Below, piece after piece: positions 1 through 7,979 of a stretch of DNA of 34,773 nt. The notes beneath the pieces were generated by a model that had not been told where the DNA came from, did not search any database, and was given only the letters and a program-made list of their open reading frames with translations. The position numbers and the translations under genes were made by a program. Origin of the DNA: Candidatus Zixiibacteriota bacterium. GTDB taxonomy: Bacteria > Zixibacteria > MSB-5A5 > GN15 > PGXB01. The DNA is taken from contig JAGVEJ010000153.1 of the NCBI GenBank assembly GCA_020058225.1, forward strand, positions 1 through 34,773, in the 5' to 3' direction. How positions within the stretch are numbered: the first letter of the stretch is position 1; each line of letters opens with the position of its first letter.

Positions 1-1174
1 CGCTACCATTGTCATCGACAGGAATTAACAGTGAAGAGCGGATGATGAAGTTATTCCCTTTTTCATCGGTTCCTTCTTGATTTAGAATCAGAGGTTTATT
101 TTTTGGAATGGCATTGAGTAGGGCGGCACGGAAATTTTCGGAGAAATCCGGATTCTGGTCGGTTCCGCCATATATCTGCAAATGGCCATTGGTCATTCCG
201 ATAAGCCAAACTTCATCGATGTTCGGAAATCCAATACATTTTTCGGCAAAGGTATCTACCGTGGTATCGCCACCGGCACATTTAATAATCTTATCAAGAC
301 GACCCAAAAAAGCCTGCAGTTTTTCACGGCTGGCTTCAAGTTCCTTGGAATTTTTGCTCAATTCCCTTCCAATACGGGTAACTTCAATTTTATCGGATAG
401 CCAATCTGTTACCGGCTGAATGGCGGCGATGAATTCCCTGGAATAATGATGCTCTCTTTCGGAAAATAGAAGCATGGCTCCCAACTTGCTTTTTCCTGAG
501 ATCAGAGGCAAAACCAAAATTGAGCGGAATCTGGAAACCGCAATCTGAGCTTTACCGCCAAGGCTTCGGAAATCTGAGGATAACAATGGGGATTCATCCT
601 CTATGGATTGGCTGATAATGTTCCGTCCGTAAGGATAATATTCTAATAATGCAATTTCCTCCTTGGATAGTCCGCCTGCCGTAGCCAACACGAATTGCCT
701 TTGTGTGCGATTCAGCAAAAATATCGCGGCGGCCTCTTCCTCCAATCCGGATAGAATACCGCGTAACATCCGATCGAGTAATTCTGACATGGGAAAAGGA
801 TATTTGCTTTCCTGCTGGAGCGATTCAATCAGTCGTAGTTTCCCAAGATGAGCGGCAATTTCACTTTCACACTTTCCAAAATAATCAATATGAAAGATAA
901 GCCCAATAACCAAGAATATAAATCCGGCGGCAAGAATAGAGAACTTGATAATTTCCAGATAAATATAGACGCCCTGATGAAACCATTGGGGATAGCCGGA
1001 AACATATTGCAATAGATTCATAACAGTGGCTGAAAATATGAGAATCAAACCGGCATATAAAAATCCTTTTACTCCGGTTCGATGGTTTTTTCCAATGTTA
1101 AATCGATAAATTATAAATCCTGATAATAATATCGATAAAACTATATACCCAATACCCAGAATAAAATTTATCAT
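1..1174 (-). CDS. Membrane-anchored GAF-domain sensor protein, C-terminus beyond left edge
   Basis: An open frame of 391 codons starts with ATG at 1174 and runs off the left edge without a stop, so the output domain is not visible. The N-terminus reads MINFILGIGYIVLSILL and has three hydrophobic segments at about residues 2-24, 36-57 and 70-97. A soluble region follows: a GAF-like domain at about 128-260 (including ILVLPLISGKSKLGAMLLF), a short coiled coil at about 262-295, and the start of a second GAF-like domain. GAF domains bind small ligands or mediate dimerisation in sensor kinases, cyclases and phosphatases. A histidine kinase or a GGDEF/SpoIIE-type output is likely by family habit but is not seen here. 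The start lies 3 bases after the miaB stop, so the two genes are almost certainly co-transcribed and translationally coupled. Confidence 0.8.
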   Translation of the reverse strand, partial: MINFILGIGYIVLSILLSGFIIYRFNIGKNHRTGVKGFLYAGLILIFSATVMNLLQYVSGYPQWFHQGVYIYLEIIKFSILAAGFIFLVIGLIFHIDYFGKCESEIAAHLGKLRLIESLQQESKYPFPMSELLDRMLRGILSGLEEEAAAIFLLNRTQRQFVLATAGGLSKEEIALLEYYPYGRNIISQSIEDESPLLSSDFRSLGGKAQIAVSRFRSILVLPLISGKSKLGAMLLFSEREHHYSREFIAAIQPVTDWLSDKIEVTRIGRELSKNSKELEASREKLQAFLGRLDKIIKCAGGDTTVDTFAEKCIGFPNIDEVWLIGMTNGHLQIYGGTDQNPDFSENFRAALLNAIPKNKPLILNQEGTDEKGNNFIIRSSLLIPVDDNGS

Positions 1175-1177
1175 CGG

Positions 1178-2476
1178 TTAATCCACCAATTCTCCATGCA
1201 AAGTCCAGCTATCTGCCGAAGTTACTTTAATATTTTTTATGGCGCCGATCAAGCAAGCATCACCATTAATCAATATTGTCTTATTCCCTTCAGTTTTTCC
1301 CTTCAGAACAGCATTACTGCGCCGAGAAAAACCATCAATGAGAACTGACCATATTTTTCCAATTTCGTTCCGGTTTTTGATAAGAGAGACTTCCTTCTGA
1401 AGATTTATCAGGCCGGTTAGCCTTTCGATTTTTTCAGGGTCGGGGATGTCGTCATTATATTGAGCGGCTTTGGTACCTTCCCTGGGGGAATACCTGAACA
1501 TGAAGGCAGAATCAAATTGTATTTCTTCAACTGCTTTTAATGTCATTTGATATTCCTCTTCCGTCTCCGATGGAAATCCGACAATCAAATCAGTGGTCAC
1601 TGAAATATCCGGCGCTGTCGCCCGTAGTTTTTCCACCAAACTGCGATAATGGCCATAGGTATATTCACGTCCCATTTTATCAAGAATTCGGTCTGAACCG
1701 GATTGCAACGGCAAATGTAAATGCGACATCATTCTGGGTCCATTGGCCATGGTCTCAATAAGACGATCAGACAAGTCCTTGGGATGCGAGGTCATGAAAC
1801 GAATCCGCCGAACGGCAGTTTTTTTAGCTATCTCGCTCAGCAGAGCGGAAAAATCCAAACCATTATCCTGATAGGAATTGACATTTTGGCCAAGAAGGGT
1901 GATTTCTTTTACTCCATCGGCGCATAGCGAGTTTATCTGTTGCAAAATTTTTTCCGCAGGATAAGAGCGCTCTTCGCCACGGACATAAGGAACAATACAA
2001 TAAGTACAATATTGGTTGCATCCCCGTGAAATGGTTACATAGGCGGCGAAGGGGGTATCTCGAACAGGCGTTAAATCGCCTATATTTTCATGGCCAAATT
2101 CGGTATTGATAAAGGCCGAGCCATTGCTTTCCTCGATATATCGGGGCAAATCAAACATTCTATCCGGTCCAAGAACAAAATCAACATAGGGGGCGCGCTG
2201 TAGAAGTCTTTCCCCCAACCTTTGAGCCATACATCCGACCACGGCAAATCGTTTTTGTGTTCCATTTTTTTTAAGAGAACTTAGCTCGCCTAAACGTCCA
2301 TATACTCGCTCTTCAGCTTTCTCTCGAACAGAGCAGGTATTAAAAATAATCAGATCCGCATCATTTTCGGATTCCACCGGCCGATACCCTCTTGAATTTA
2401 ATACAGCGGCCAATGAGCCGGAATCGGCGAGATTCATCTGGCAACCAAAGGTCAATATCTTATATTTTAATTCCAT
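1178..2476 (-). CDS. miaB: tRNA-2-methylthio-N6-dimethylallyladenosine synthase MiaB
   Basis: MiaB is a radical-SAM methylthiotransferase that adds a methylthio group to N6-isopentenyladenosine at position 37 of tRNAs reading UNN codons. The order of domains is visible. The N-terminal UPF0004 domain has its three cluster cysteines at C12 (TFGCQMNLADS), C48 (FNTCSVREKAEERVYGRLG) and C82 (VVGCMAQ). The radical-SAM CxxxCxxC motif is C153, C157 and C160 (GCNQYCTYCIVPYVRGEERS). A TRAM-like RNA-binding tail occupies about 370-432. At 432 residues it is slightly shorter than the E. coli protein. FNTCSVREKAEERV and the intact TRAM region favour MiaB over the paralogues MtaB and RimO. The start is ATG at 2476 with no clear Shine-Dalgarno sequence, but a good promoter lies about 55 bases upstream. 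It is first in a unit with the GAF sensor. Confidence 0.95.
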   Translation of the reverse strand: MELKYKILTFGCQMNLADSGSLAAVLNSRGYRPVESENDADLIIFNTCSVREKAEERVYGRLGELSSLKKNGTQKRFAVVGCMAQRLGERLLQRAPYVDFVLGPDRMFDLPRYIEESNGSAFINTEFGHENIGDLTPVRDTPFAAYVTISRGCNQYCTYCIVPYVRGEERSYPAEKILQQINSLCADGVKEITLLGQNVNSYQDNGLDFSALLSEIAKKTAVRRIRFMTSHPKDLSDRLIETMANGPRMMSHLHLPLQSGSDRILDKMGREYTYGHYRSLVEKLRATAPDISVTTDLIVGFPSETEEEYQMTLKAVEEIQFDSAFMFRYSPREGTKAAQYNDDIPDPEKIERLTGLINLQKEVSLIKNRNEIGKIWSVLIDGFSRRSNAVLKGKTEGNKTILINGDACLIGAIKNIKVTSADSWTLHGELVD

Positions 2477-2528
2477 AATAATTTAATGTCGGTACCCAAT
2501 ACGGCGGCGTGTAATTATCCGACAGATA

Positions 2529-2557
2529 ATAATAAGAATTAAATGGGTGTTTCGCAA
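2529..2557 (-). promoter_or_regulatory. Predicted promoter for miaB
   Basis: Read on the minus strand: -35 TTGCGA (2557-2552), a 17-base spacer, and -10 TATTAT (2534-2529). The -10 box matches the consensus at five of six positions. It lies about 53 bases before the miaB start, in the right orientation. Confidence 0.5.
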
Positions 2558-2648
2558 AATAATAATTTGAATAGTATGCACCCAAAACCACAAGGGAACC
2601 CGGGCTACAATTTTAGATTGTAAGCGCCGGACCGACGGCGCATATTGA

Positions 2649-2666
2649 GGGTTTTTCAACACGCCC
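2649..2666. repeat. Orphan end of a MITE-like element
   Basis: This site reads GGGCGTGTTGAAAAACCC on the minus strand. It matches the terminal sequence (TGTTGAAAAA core) of the elements at 2734-3000 and 13268-13465. No partner end is obvious nearby, so it is probably a relic or the end of a decayed neighbour copy. The rest of the 2477-2733 stretch shows only the miaB promoter and a short GCGCCG/CGGCGC hairpin near 2622-2641. Confidence 0.4.
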
Positions 2667-2733
2667 TTTGGAAAAATGCCACACAGACCTTAAAGTATCT
2701 AAATTTAAAGCAATATCCTCAATGAACCATCGA

Positions 2734-3000
2734 CCTATAGGCTTGTTGAAAAAGTGTATGTTATAGCAATGGTGCATTATTCAAGTTCATCGCAGTACCC
2801 CACCTGTCATCCCGTGCTTTGACACGGGAACCAGAAAGCGGTAACTGTCTTGTCCGTCTTCGCCGGATTCGGCATTGACGAACACTTATGCCGCTACTTT
2901 CTGGATGCTGGATCGAGTCCAGCATGACAATTCCTATGTCCCATGGTCCAAAAATATGCTTTTTCCTATTTAGTGAGATTTTTCAATAGGCCCTTATAGG
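2734..3000. mobile_element. MITE-like non-coding element, copy 1
   Basis: About 267 bases with imperfect terminal inverted repeats. The left end reads CCTATAGGCTTGTTGAAAAA; the right end, reverse-complemented, reads CCTATAAGGGCCTATTGAAA. Inside are two hairpin modules: CCCGTG/CACGGG at about 2812-2829, and one with TGCTGGA/TCCAGCA arms at about 2906-2930. The first ~75 internal bases, including TTCATCGCAGTACCCC, recur in inverted orientation at 13268-13465. There is no coding capacity. It sits 30 bases beyond the 3' end of the M1 peptidase gene. Mobilisation by a transposase encoded elsewhere is inference. Confidence 0.6.
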
Positions 3001-3029
3001 TTCGACGATTTTTTCGAAAATCAATCCTA

Positions 3030-5258
3030 TCAGGCGCATCCAAAAAGTGGCGCCGGACCTCCCTTATAAAGGTAATTTATCAAGTAGGTTATATCTTGAA
3101 TATTAATTGTGCAGGAATTATTGGGATCGGCCAGGCCGGGAATAGGCGGCGGGGGTCCTGATTTATACAGATAATTTATAAGAAAGGTTATATCCTGAAT
3201 ATTTACCAAACCATTATTGTTGGCGTCACCGGGAACACCTGGGGCAGATTCAATCGACAGGTGATAATTCAAAGAGTCCTGATTATTGGTTAAATATTCG
3301 TTAGCTCTAATCATAAAATCAAATTCACCCGAGGCTGTCGGCGACCCTGAAATAATTCCAGTCATAGAATCGAGAACCAATCCCGGCGGAAATGTGCCGG
3401 AGATTACCGCAAATCTATTGGTTCCGGAACCGCCCCGGACAATAATGGAATCAGTATAGGGAGAATATTGTTGACCACTATCAAGCGGGAAAGGAATTAA
3501 ATAATATGTCCAGCTGAGTTTAAGACGGGATTTCAATATCCAATCCATCGGATCGGGAGTAATATCGGAAGGCGGGTTATCATTTTTGAAAATATAGGTC
3601 TGACGCTTAACATCATTAAATATAACAGTAGTGAATGTGTCAGTCGGCGAAAAGGTGAATTTCAAATCAAGCGGCATGGCAAATACGGGTGGGGTGGTGC
3701 TTTGAACCTGCTCAAGGTGCAGGAAAGTCCAATATTTGTTGTCTGAAGGATCGAGCTCGCTTCTGAATGAATAGTAATATTGGGGGTAATATGTTCCATA
3801 AAGCCATTCATCAAAAAAATAGTCCAGCTCTTCCCCTGAAATTGATTCGCAGAGGTTCTTAAATTGTTCGCTGTTTACATCATCATATTTGTATATGCTA
3901 TTATAATAGGTCTGTAGAATGGCAAAGAAGTCAGTATCACCTACAATATGGCGAAGCATGTGCAGAAGCCAAGCGGCCTTATCATACACTATTGAGCCGA
4001 AAATTATATTGACACTGGTGGTGTCATAAATATAAATGGTGCCACCACCGGTAAAAGCCATACCATTCATATATGAATGATAGCTGGCCGTTCCATTTTT
4101 TACTTCATAATAAAGCGCTTCGCTATAAGAAGCAAAACCCTCATTAAGCCAGATTTCGTGCCAGTTGTTGCAGGTGATCATATCCCCCCACCATTGATGC
4201 GATAGTTCATGCACCACAACCGGCTCATAAAAACCAAACCAATTTCCCGCCATGGAGGTCACAGTTTGATGTTCCATGCCTCCCCCCCATTCAAAATTGG
4301 CATGACCATATTTCTCATTCAAAAAGGGATACTCGCCAAAAATATCGGCAAAAACGCCAATGGCATACGGGGTAATATTCCAATGAGAGAGAGAATAGGC
4401 ATACTGGTCGGGATAAACATGATTGACAATCTCCATTGAATCGGTCGGAGTATAATGATACCAGTCTTTCCAAACTCTATAGTTGGACATGGCCACAGAG
4501 AAAAGATAGGTGGTAATTGGATATCTTACCTGATATTGAAAAGTCCAAGTGCCATCGCCATTGCGAACGGTATCAATAAATGTCCCATTGGAGGCACAGA
4601 AGAGGGCGGTATCGCAGGTAACGGCAATATCCAAGGAATCGGCCTTATCATCCGGTCTGTCCTTGCAGGGCCACCATGTTCTGGCCAAATATGGTTCGGA
4701 CAATGATGAAACTACCGGGACGCTGTTACGCCAATCGAAAGAGAATCCTTGAAATCCACCTGACGCGGGTGTTCCATGGTAGCGAATTATAAAAGAAAAT
4801 ATCGAGTCGGTATTGTAGGATTTATCCAATGCTACTGTTACCCTATAACCGGAGTGGGAATAACTGAGCAGAGAACCATTGTCAAGATAAACGGAATCAA
4901 TGGTCATGGTGGCATCGAAATCGACCTCGACCGTATCCAAACCATCAACCAAAGATTTGGCAGACATTTTTACATTGCCATAAAGAGTTGTGCTTGGAAC
5001 ATCAACTCTTAAATCAATATTGTAATAAATCACATCATATTCAATCTGGTTATAACCGATGGCAGGAGCCGTTTTATAGGCCGTAAGAAATTGGTTTAAT
5101 CTCTCGGCTTTGGCATTCCCCATTATGGCATGGATTTGCGATGGAGCTAAATCCTGGGGGGTATCCGGCAGAAGATTATCGCCAAAAATATTAGTGCATG
5201 CAAATAAAGTCAAGATAAAGATGGTTTTGATTAAAATTGAATAATGATGCCGTTTCAT
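3030..5258 (-). CDS. Secreted M1-family metallopeptidase with C-terminal dockerin repeats
   Basis: This is a zinc aminopeptidase of the M1 (gluzincin) family, predicted to be exported. Numbering is from the ATG at 5258. A signal peptide covers about residues 1-26. An N-terminal beta domain is followed by the exopeptidase-type motif GGGMEHQT (325-332), the zinc motif HELSH (350-354) and the third zinc ligand in NEGF (E373). The tyrosine motif YDKAAWLL that follows fits the M1 transition-state Tyr. Then come a putative Ig-like domain of the ISGTFPPGL...GIISGSP type and two dockerin-like calcium loops (GDANNNGLVNIQDITFLINY and a second copy) at the C-terminus. I chose ATG 5258 rather than the upstream in-frame TTG at 5273, because GAAAGAG is correctly spaced before the ATG. 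It has its own promoter upstream. The dockerin suggests docking to a cohesin; the protein encoded next door has a cohesin-like domain. Confidence 0.9.
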   Translation of the reverse strand: MKRHHYSILIKTIFILTLFACTNIFGDNLLPDTPQDLAPSQIHAIMGNAKAERLNQFLTAYKTAPAIGYNQIEYDVIYYNIDLRVDVPSTTLYGNVKMSAKSLVDGLDTVEVDFDATMTIDSVYLDNGSLLSYSHSGYRVTVALDKSYNTDSIFSFIIRYHGTPASGGFQGFSFDWRNSVPVVSSLSEPYLARTWWPCKDRPDDKADSLDIAVTCDTALFCASNGTFIDTVRNGDGTWTFQYQVRYPITTYLFSVAMSNYRVWKDWYHYTPTDSMEIVNHVYPDQYAYSLSHWNITPYAIGVFADIFGEYPFLNEKYGHANFEWGGGMEHQTVTSMAGNWFGFYEPVVVHELSHQWWGDMITCNNWHEIWLNEGFASYSEALYYEVKNGTASYHSYMNGMAFTGGGTIYIYDTTSVNIIFGSIVYDKAAWLLHMLRHIVGDTDFFAILQTYYNSIYKYDDVNSEQFKNLCESISGEELDYFFDEWLYGTYYPQYYYSFRSELDPSDNKYWTFLHLEQVQSTTPPVFAMPLDLKFTFSPTDTFTTVIFNDVKRQTYIFKNDNPPSDITPDPMDWILKSRLKLSWTYYLIPFPLDSGQQYSPYTDSIIVRGGSGTNRFAVISGTFPPGLVLDSMTGIISGSPTASGEFDFMIRANEYLTNNQDSLNYHLSIESAPGVPGDANNNGLVNIQDITFLINYLYKSGPPPPIPGLADPNNSCTINIQDITYLINYLYKGGPAPLFGCA

Positions 5259-5333
5259 AGCGTTCTCTTTCAAAAAATATGGTTTTTCAATCGGGCAAGT
5301 ATTGCCATTTACTTTCCTGTAGTACTATGTATA

Positions 5334-5361
5334 AAGATAATTCTATTTATCGGAATGTCAA
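5334..5361 (-). promoter_or_regulatory. Predicted promoter for the M1 peptidase gene (TTGACA-16-TATCTT)
   Basis: On the minus strand: -35 TTGACA (5361-5356), a 16-base spacer, and -10 TATCTT (5339-5334). It lies about 75 bases upstream of the ATG at 5258. The same -10 sequence recurs with TTGACA in front of three other genes in the window. Confidence 0.6.
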
Positions 5362-5448
5362 GAAGTTACATTAGCGCACCTCATTGTTGGAAGACTTCTG
5401 TCAATTATAGACATTTATTCTTTAAACGGATGAACTGAGGCAATTGAC

Positions 5449-5485
5449 AAAAAAATTACCGTCTTCTTTCAAAGACGGTAATTTT
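5449..5485 (-). terminator. Rho-independent terminator of the cohesin/BACON protein gene
   Basis: Perfect 14-base arms, AAAATTACCGTCTT and AAGACGGTAATTTT, flank a 6-base loop. A T-run follows on the minus strand, about 20 bases after the stop at 5508. It separates this gene from the M1 peptidase transcription unit. Confidence 0.85.
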
Positions 5486-5507
5486 GTGGGGTTCGTTTAT
5501 TGGAGCA

Positions 5508-7793
5508 TCAATAAGGGTTGCCGCAAATAGGGTTGTGGTCGATATATAAGTAACTTATAAGCTCGGTAATATCGGCAACATTAACTCGGAAATTGCAGTC
5601 GCAATCGCCAACTTGCCGTTCCGGTTTTGGAGCGGGTCCGCTCTGATATAGATAACGAATCAAATATGTAATGTCTCTTATATTCAAAATACCGTTATAA
5701 TCGCAGTCCCCATAGAATTTCCATACTTCCAGTTTGAATTTTAACGGGAAGGGAGAATTAGATGCGGTTGGTGAAGTAATGGAGCATTGAGCATTATAGG
5801 CCCCCCAAGTAATACCGCCGGCAAACGGCATAAATTTTACCCTCCAAGGGTAAACATAATTATTTGATGAATCAACGTCATACGAAAGCCAGCTGATATC
5901 TTCATCAACCCCCCAAGACATACATCCGGGGTTGGCATTATTTACTTCAACATAAAATTCTTTCCCGGGTCGATTTTCCTGGGCAGTGAAATAAATGGTA
6001 TCAGTATAGGCAGAAATAAGTGGCGGCGTGGATGTGGGAAGAATGGTCAATTTAACCGGTAATCTGACAGGACTGTTAATGGCATTAATGGCGGTAACCA
6101 CAATCGTGTCGCGATAAGTTCCCGGCGCCAATCCTCTATAATCAAAATCTAACGTTACAATTGATGGCGTTGGTCCGGTTGTTTTATTGGGAATCAGCCA
6201 GCTTGAACTCCAGCTTAAATTAAAGGTCATTGGGTCTGTCCCATAATTAAAGATACTAAACTGCGAAAGGGAAGGTTGCGCGCCCGTGCCCTGAGCGCAT
6301 TCATATCTGCTTGCCGTAATCGAATCCTTATTTAAGGCAATTTCAGCCGGCTCATCAACATAGTGAAATTGGAATATCATAAAATGCGGCGAATTAATAG
6401 CCTCATCTGAATAAATCCAAACAGTATCAAAAATATTATCACCGGCATTTCCGGAAAGAGTCTTGAAACTTGCCGTAACGGATTGTGGGACCGCCCCTGA
6501 ATCAGGCGTCAAACCGGTGATCCTTGGAGAACTGTCGGTAACGCGATAATCCATCGCACCGCCGCCCTCATTAAAAATATAGAATGCCCTATCCGGTGGG
6601 TATGGATTGTTCATATCAACCACAACAAAAACCAGAGGCGAATCAACGGCAATTACGGGCAAACCGGAGGCGACCTGAAGTTTGACTACGGCTATTTGCG
6701 GATCATTGGTTGCATCGGGATCAGAAACTATAATTGTGTCGTAGTATATTCCATAACCCAAGCCGACAATATTGACGGAAAGAGTAATGTTACCGGAATC
6801 AATACCCGATATTGGATTGATTGTCAACCAACTGGATGAATTATCGGCGATCCATTGAAGTTCGCCCTGACCGGTATTGGTGATTATCAAGGTTTGATTG
6901 GGGGGATTAGCTGAATCGGCAATAGCATTGAAATTAAAATTAGTCTGAGATAAATGTATGGTTGGAGGAGGCTCAATGAGGCGCAATTTAACCGGTACTT
7001 TTATCGGATCATTGGTGGCATTGGTATCAGAAACAACAATGGTATCATAGTAATATCCAACCGGAAGTCCGGTGGTATTGGCAAAAATCTGAACATTAGA
7101 TGTTCCGACTCCAAATGACGGGGAGACATTTAGCCAAGTAGATTGTTTGGTTGCGGTCCATCTTAAGATCCCCTCGCCAATGTTGGTAATATTTAGAATT
7201 TGAGTAGAAGGGAATACGCCGCCGGCAACCGCCTCGAAATAAAGCGAATCAGGGTTGACCTCAATTACCGGCGGAAGGGTGGGATTTCCCACAACAATAA
7301 CACCCTTTTTAAATTCAGGAATGAAACCATCGGAGCTAGGCAAAACAAATAATAAATTTGAGGAGGGGGAGAAAAAGGCCGTATCAACAAAAATTTTCTG
7401 ATCCGGAATTCCGGCTGGAATGTTAAAATGGACTTTACAGAATAATCCTGAGCCGGAGGGAATATATGCCTCCACCATGACTATTGCCGCAATAACCGCC
7501 TGTCGATTGGCGTTATCAATGGTGACAATCTTATTGGCCAGATAGCTAATTCTTGAACCGACAAATGAAATTGAATCAATAGAGATGTCATCACTGGAAT
7601 AAATAATGGGGACTTCCACGGCGGCAAGTTCCTCATCATTGTAAAAATTGATATTCAGGACAGCCTTATTGCCCTGATTAACTTGAACAGAATCAATCCT
7701 GACAGTGTCAGGAATTCCCGGATCTTGAGCCTGAATATTCAGGACCCCAATGAATAAAACCAAAGCGATAGTGGTAAAAATCCTTTTACCCAT
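5508..7793 (-). CDS. Secreted cohesin-like / BACON-repeat protein with C-terminal dockerin
   Basis: A 761-residue exported protein without visible catalytic motifs. The signal peptide is residues 1-22 (ends NIQAQ). A cohesin-like beta domain spans about 27-160; it has the family's DTVRIDSVQV start and alternating hydrophobic strands, a pattern seen in type I cohesins. Five tandem Ig-like units follow at about 177-272, 275-374, 378-480, 481-586 and 592-690. The first two are clear BACON-type repeats (SSWLTINPISG, YYDTIIVSD). The C-terminus (692-761) has two dockerin-like loops (GDCDYNGILNIRDITYLI; GDCDCNFRVNVADITELI). The start is ATG 7793, with AGGAG eight bases before it. A strong promoter precedes it and a terminator follows, so it is monocistronic. 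Its role is probably surface adhesion or scaffolding. One chain carrying both a cohesin-like and a dockerin-like module could in principle self-assemble (inference). Confidence 0.85.
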   Translation of the reverse strand: MGKRIFTTIALVLFIGVLNIQAQDPGIPDTVRIDSVQVNQGNKAVLNINFYNDEELAAVEVPIIYSSDDISIDSISFVGSRISYLANKIVTIDNANRQAVIAAIVMVEAYIPSGSGLFCKVHFNIPAGIPDQKIFVDTAFFSPSSNLLFVLPSSDGFIPEFKKGVIVVGNPTLPPVIEVNPDSLYFEAVAGGVFPSTQILNITNIGEGILRWTATKQSTWLNVSPSFGVGTSNVQIFANTTGLPVGYYYDTIVVSDTNATNDPIKVPVKLRLIEPPPTIHLSQTNFNFNAIADSANPPNQTLIITNTGQGELQWIADNSSSWLTINPISGIDSGNITLSVNIVGLGYGIYYDTIIVSDPDATNDPQIAVVKLQVASGLPVIAVDSPLVFVVVDMNNPYPPDRAFYIFNEGGGAMDYRVTDSSPRITGLTPDSGAVPQSVTASFKTLSGNAGDNIFDTVWIYSDEAINSPHFMIFQFHYVDEPAEIALNKDSITASRYECAQGTGAQPSLSQFSIFNYGTDPMTFNLSWSSSWLIPNKTTGPTPSIVTLDFDYRGLAPGTYRDTIVVTAINAINSPVRLPVKLTILPTSTPPLISAYTDTIYFTAQENRPGKEFYVEVNNANPGCMSWGVDEDISWLSYDVDSSNNYVYPWRVKFMPFAGGITWGAYNAQCSITSPTASNSPFPLKFKLEVWKFYGDCDYNGILNIRDITYLIRYLYQSGPAPKPERQVGDCDCNFRVNVADITELISYLYIDHNPICGNPY

Positions 7794-7917
7794 AAAAAAT
7801 ACTCCTATTTAGTTTTTCTACAACTCGAAGAAAAATGCTCGCTAAATATTATTCAATGCGAATTTCCGAATAGGATACGCCTCATCCTCGGTAAGAATGT
7901 CTTAGTTCCTTTTGATA

Positions 7918-7947
7918 AAGATACCAGAATGGGGTGGATTCTGTCAA
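7918..7947 (-). promoter_or_regulatory. Predicted promoter for the cohesin/BACON protein gene (TTGACA-18-TATCTT)
   Basis: On the minus strand: -35 TTGACA (7947-7942), an 18-base spacer, and -10 TATCTT (7923-7918). The untranslated leader to the ATG at 7793 would be about 115 bases, longer than the others in this window. Confidence 0.6.
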
Positions 7948-7979
7948 GATAAATCTTAAGTCTGGCCGATAATAGCGCC

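Noticed and set aside
3030-5273. TTG start at 5273 for the M1 peptidase
   Set aside because: The TTG overlaps the ribosome site (GAAAGAG) that serves the ATG at 5258, which also starts a better signal peptide.
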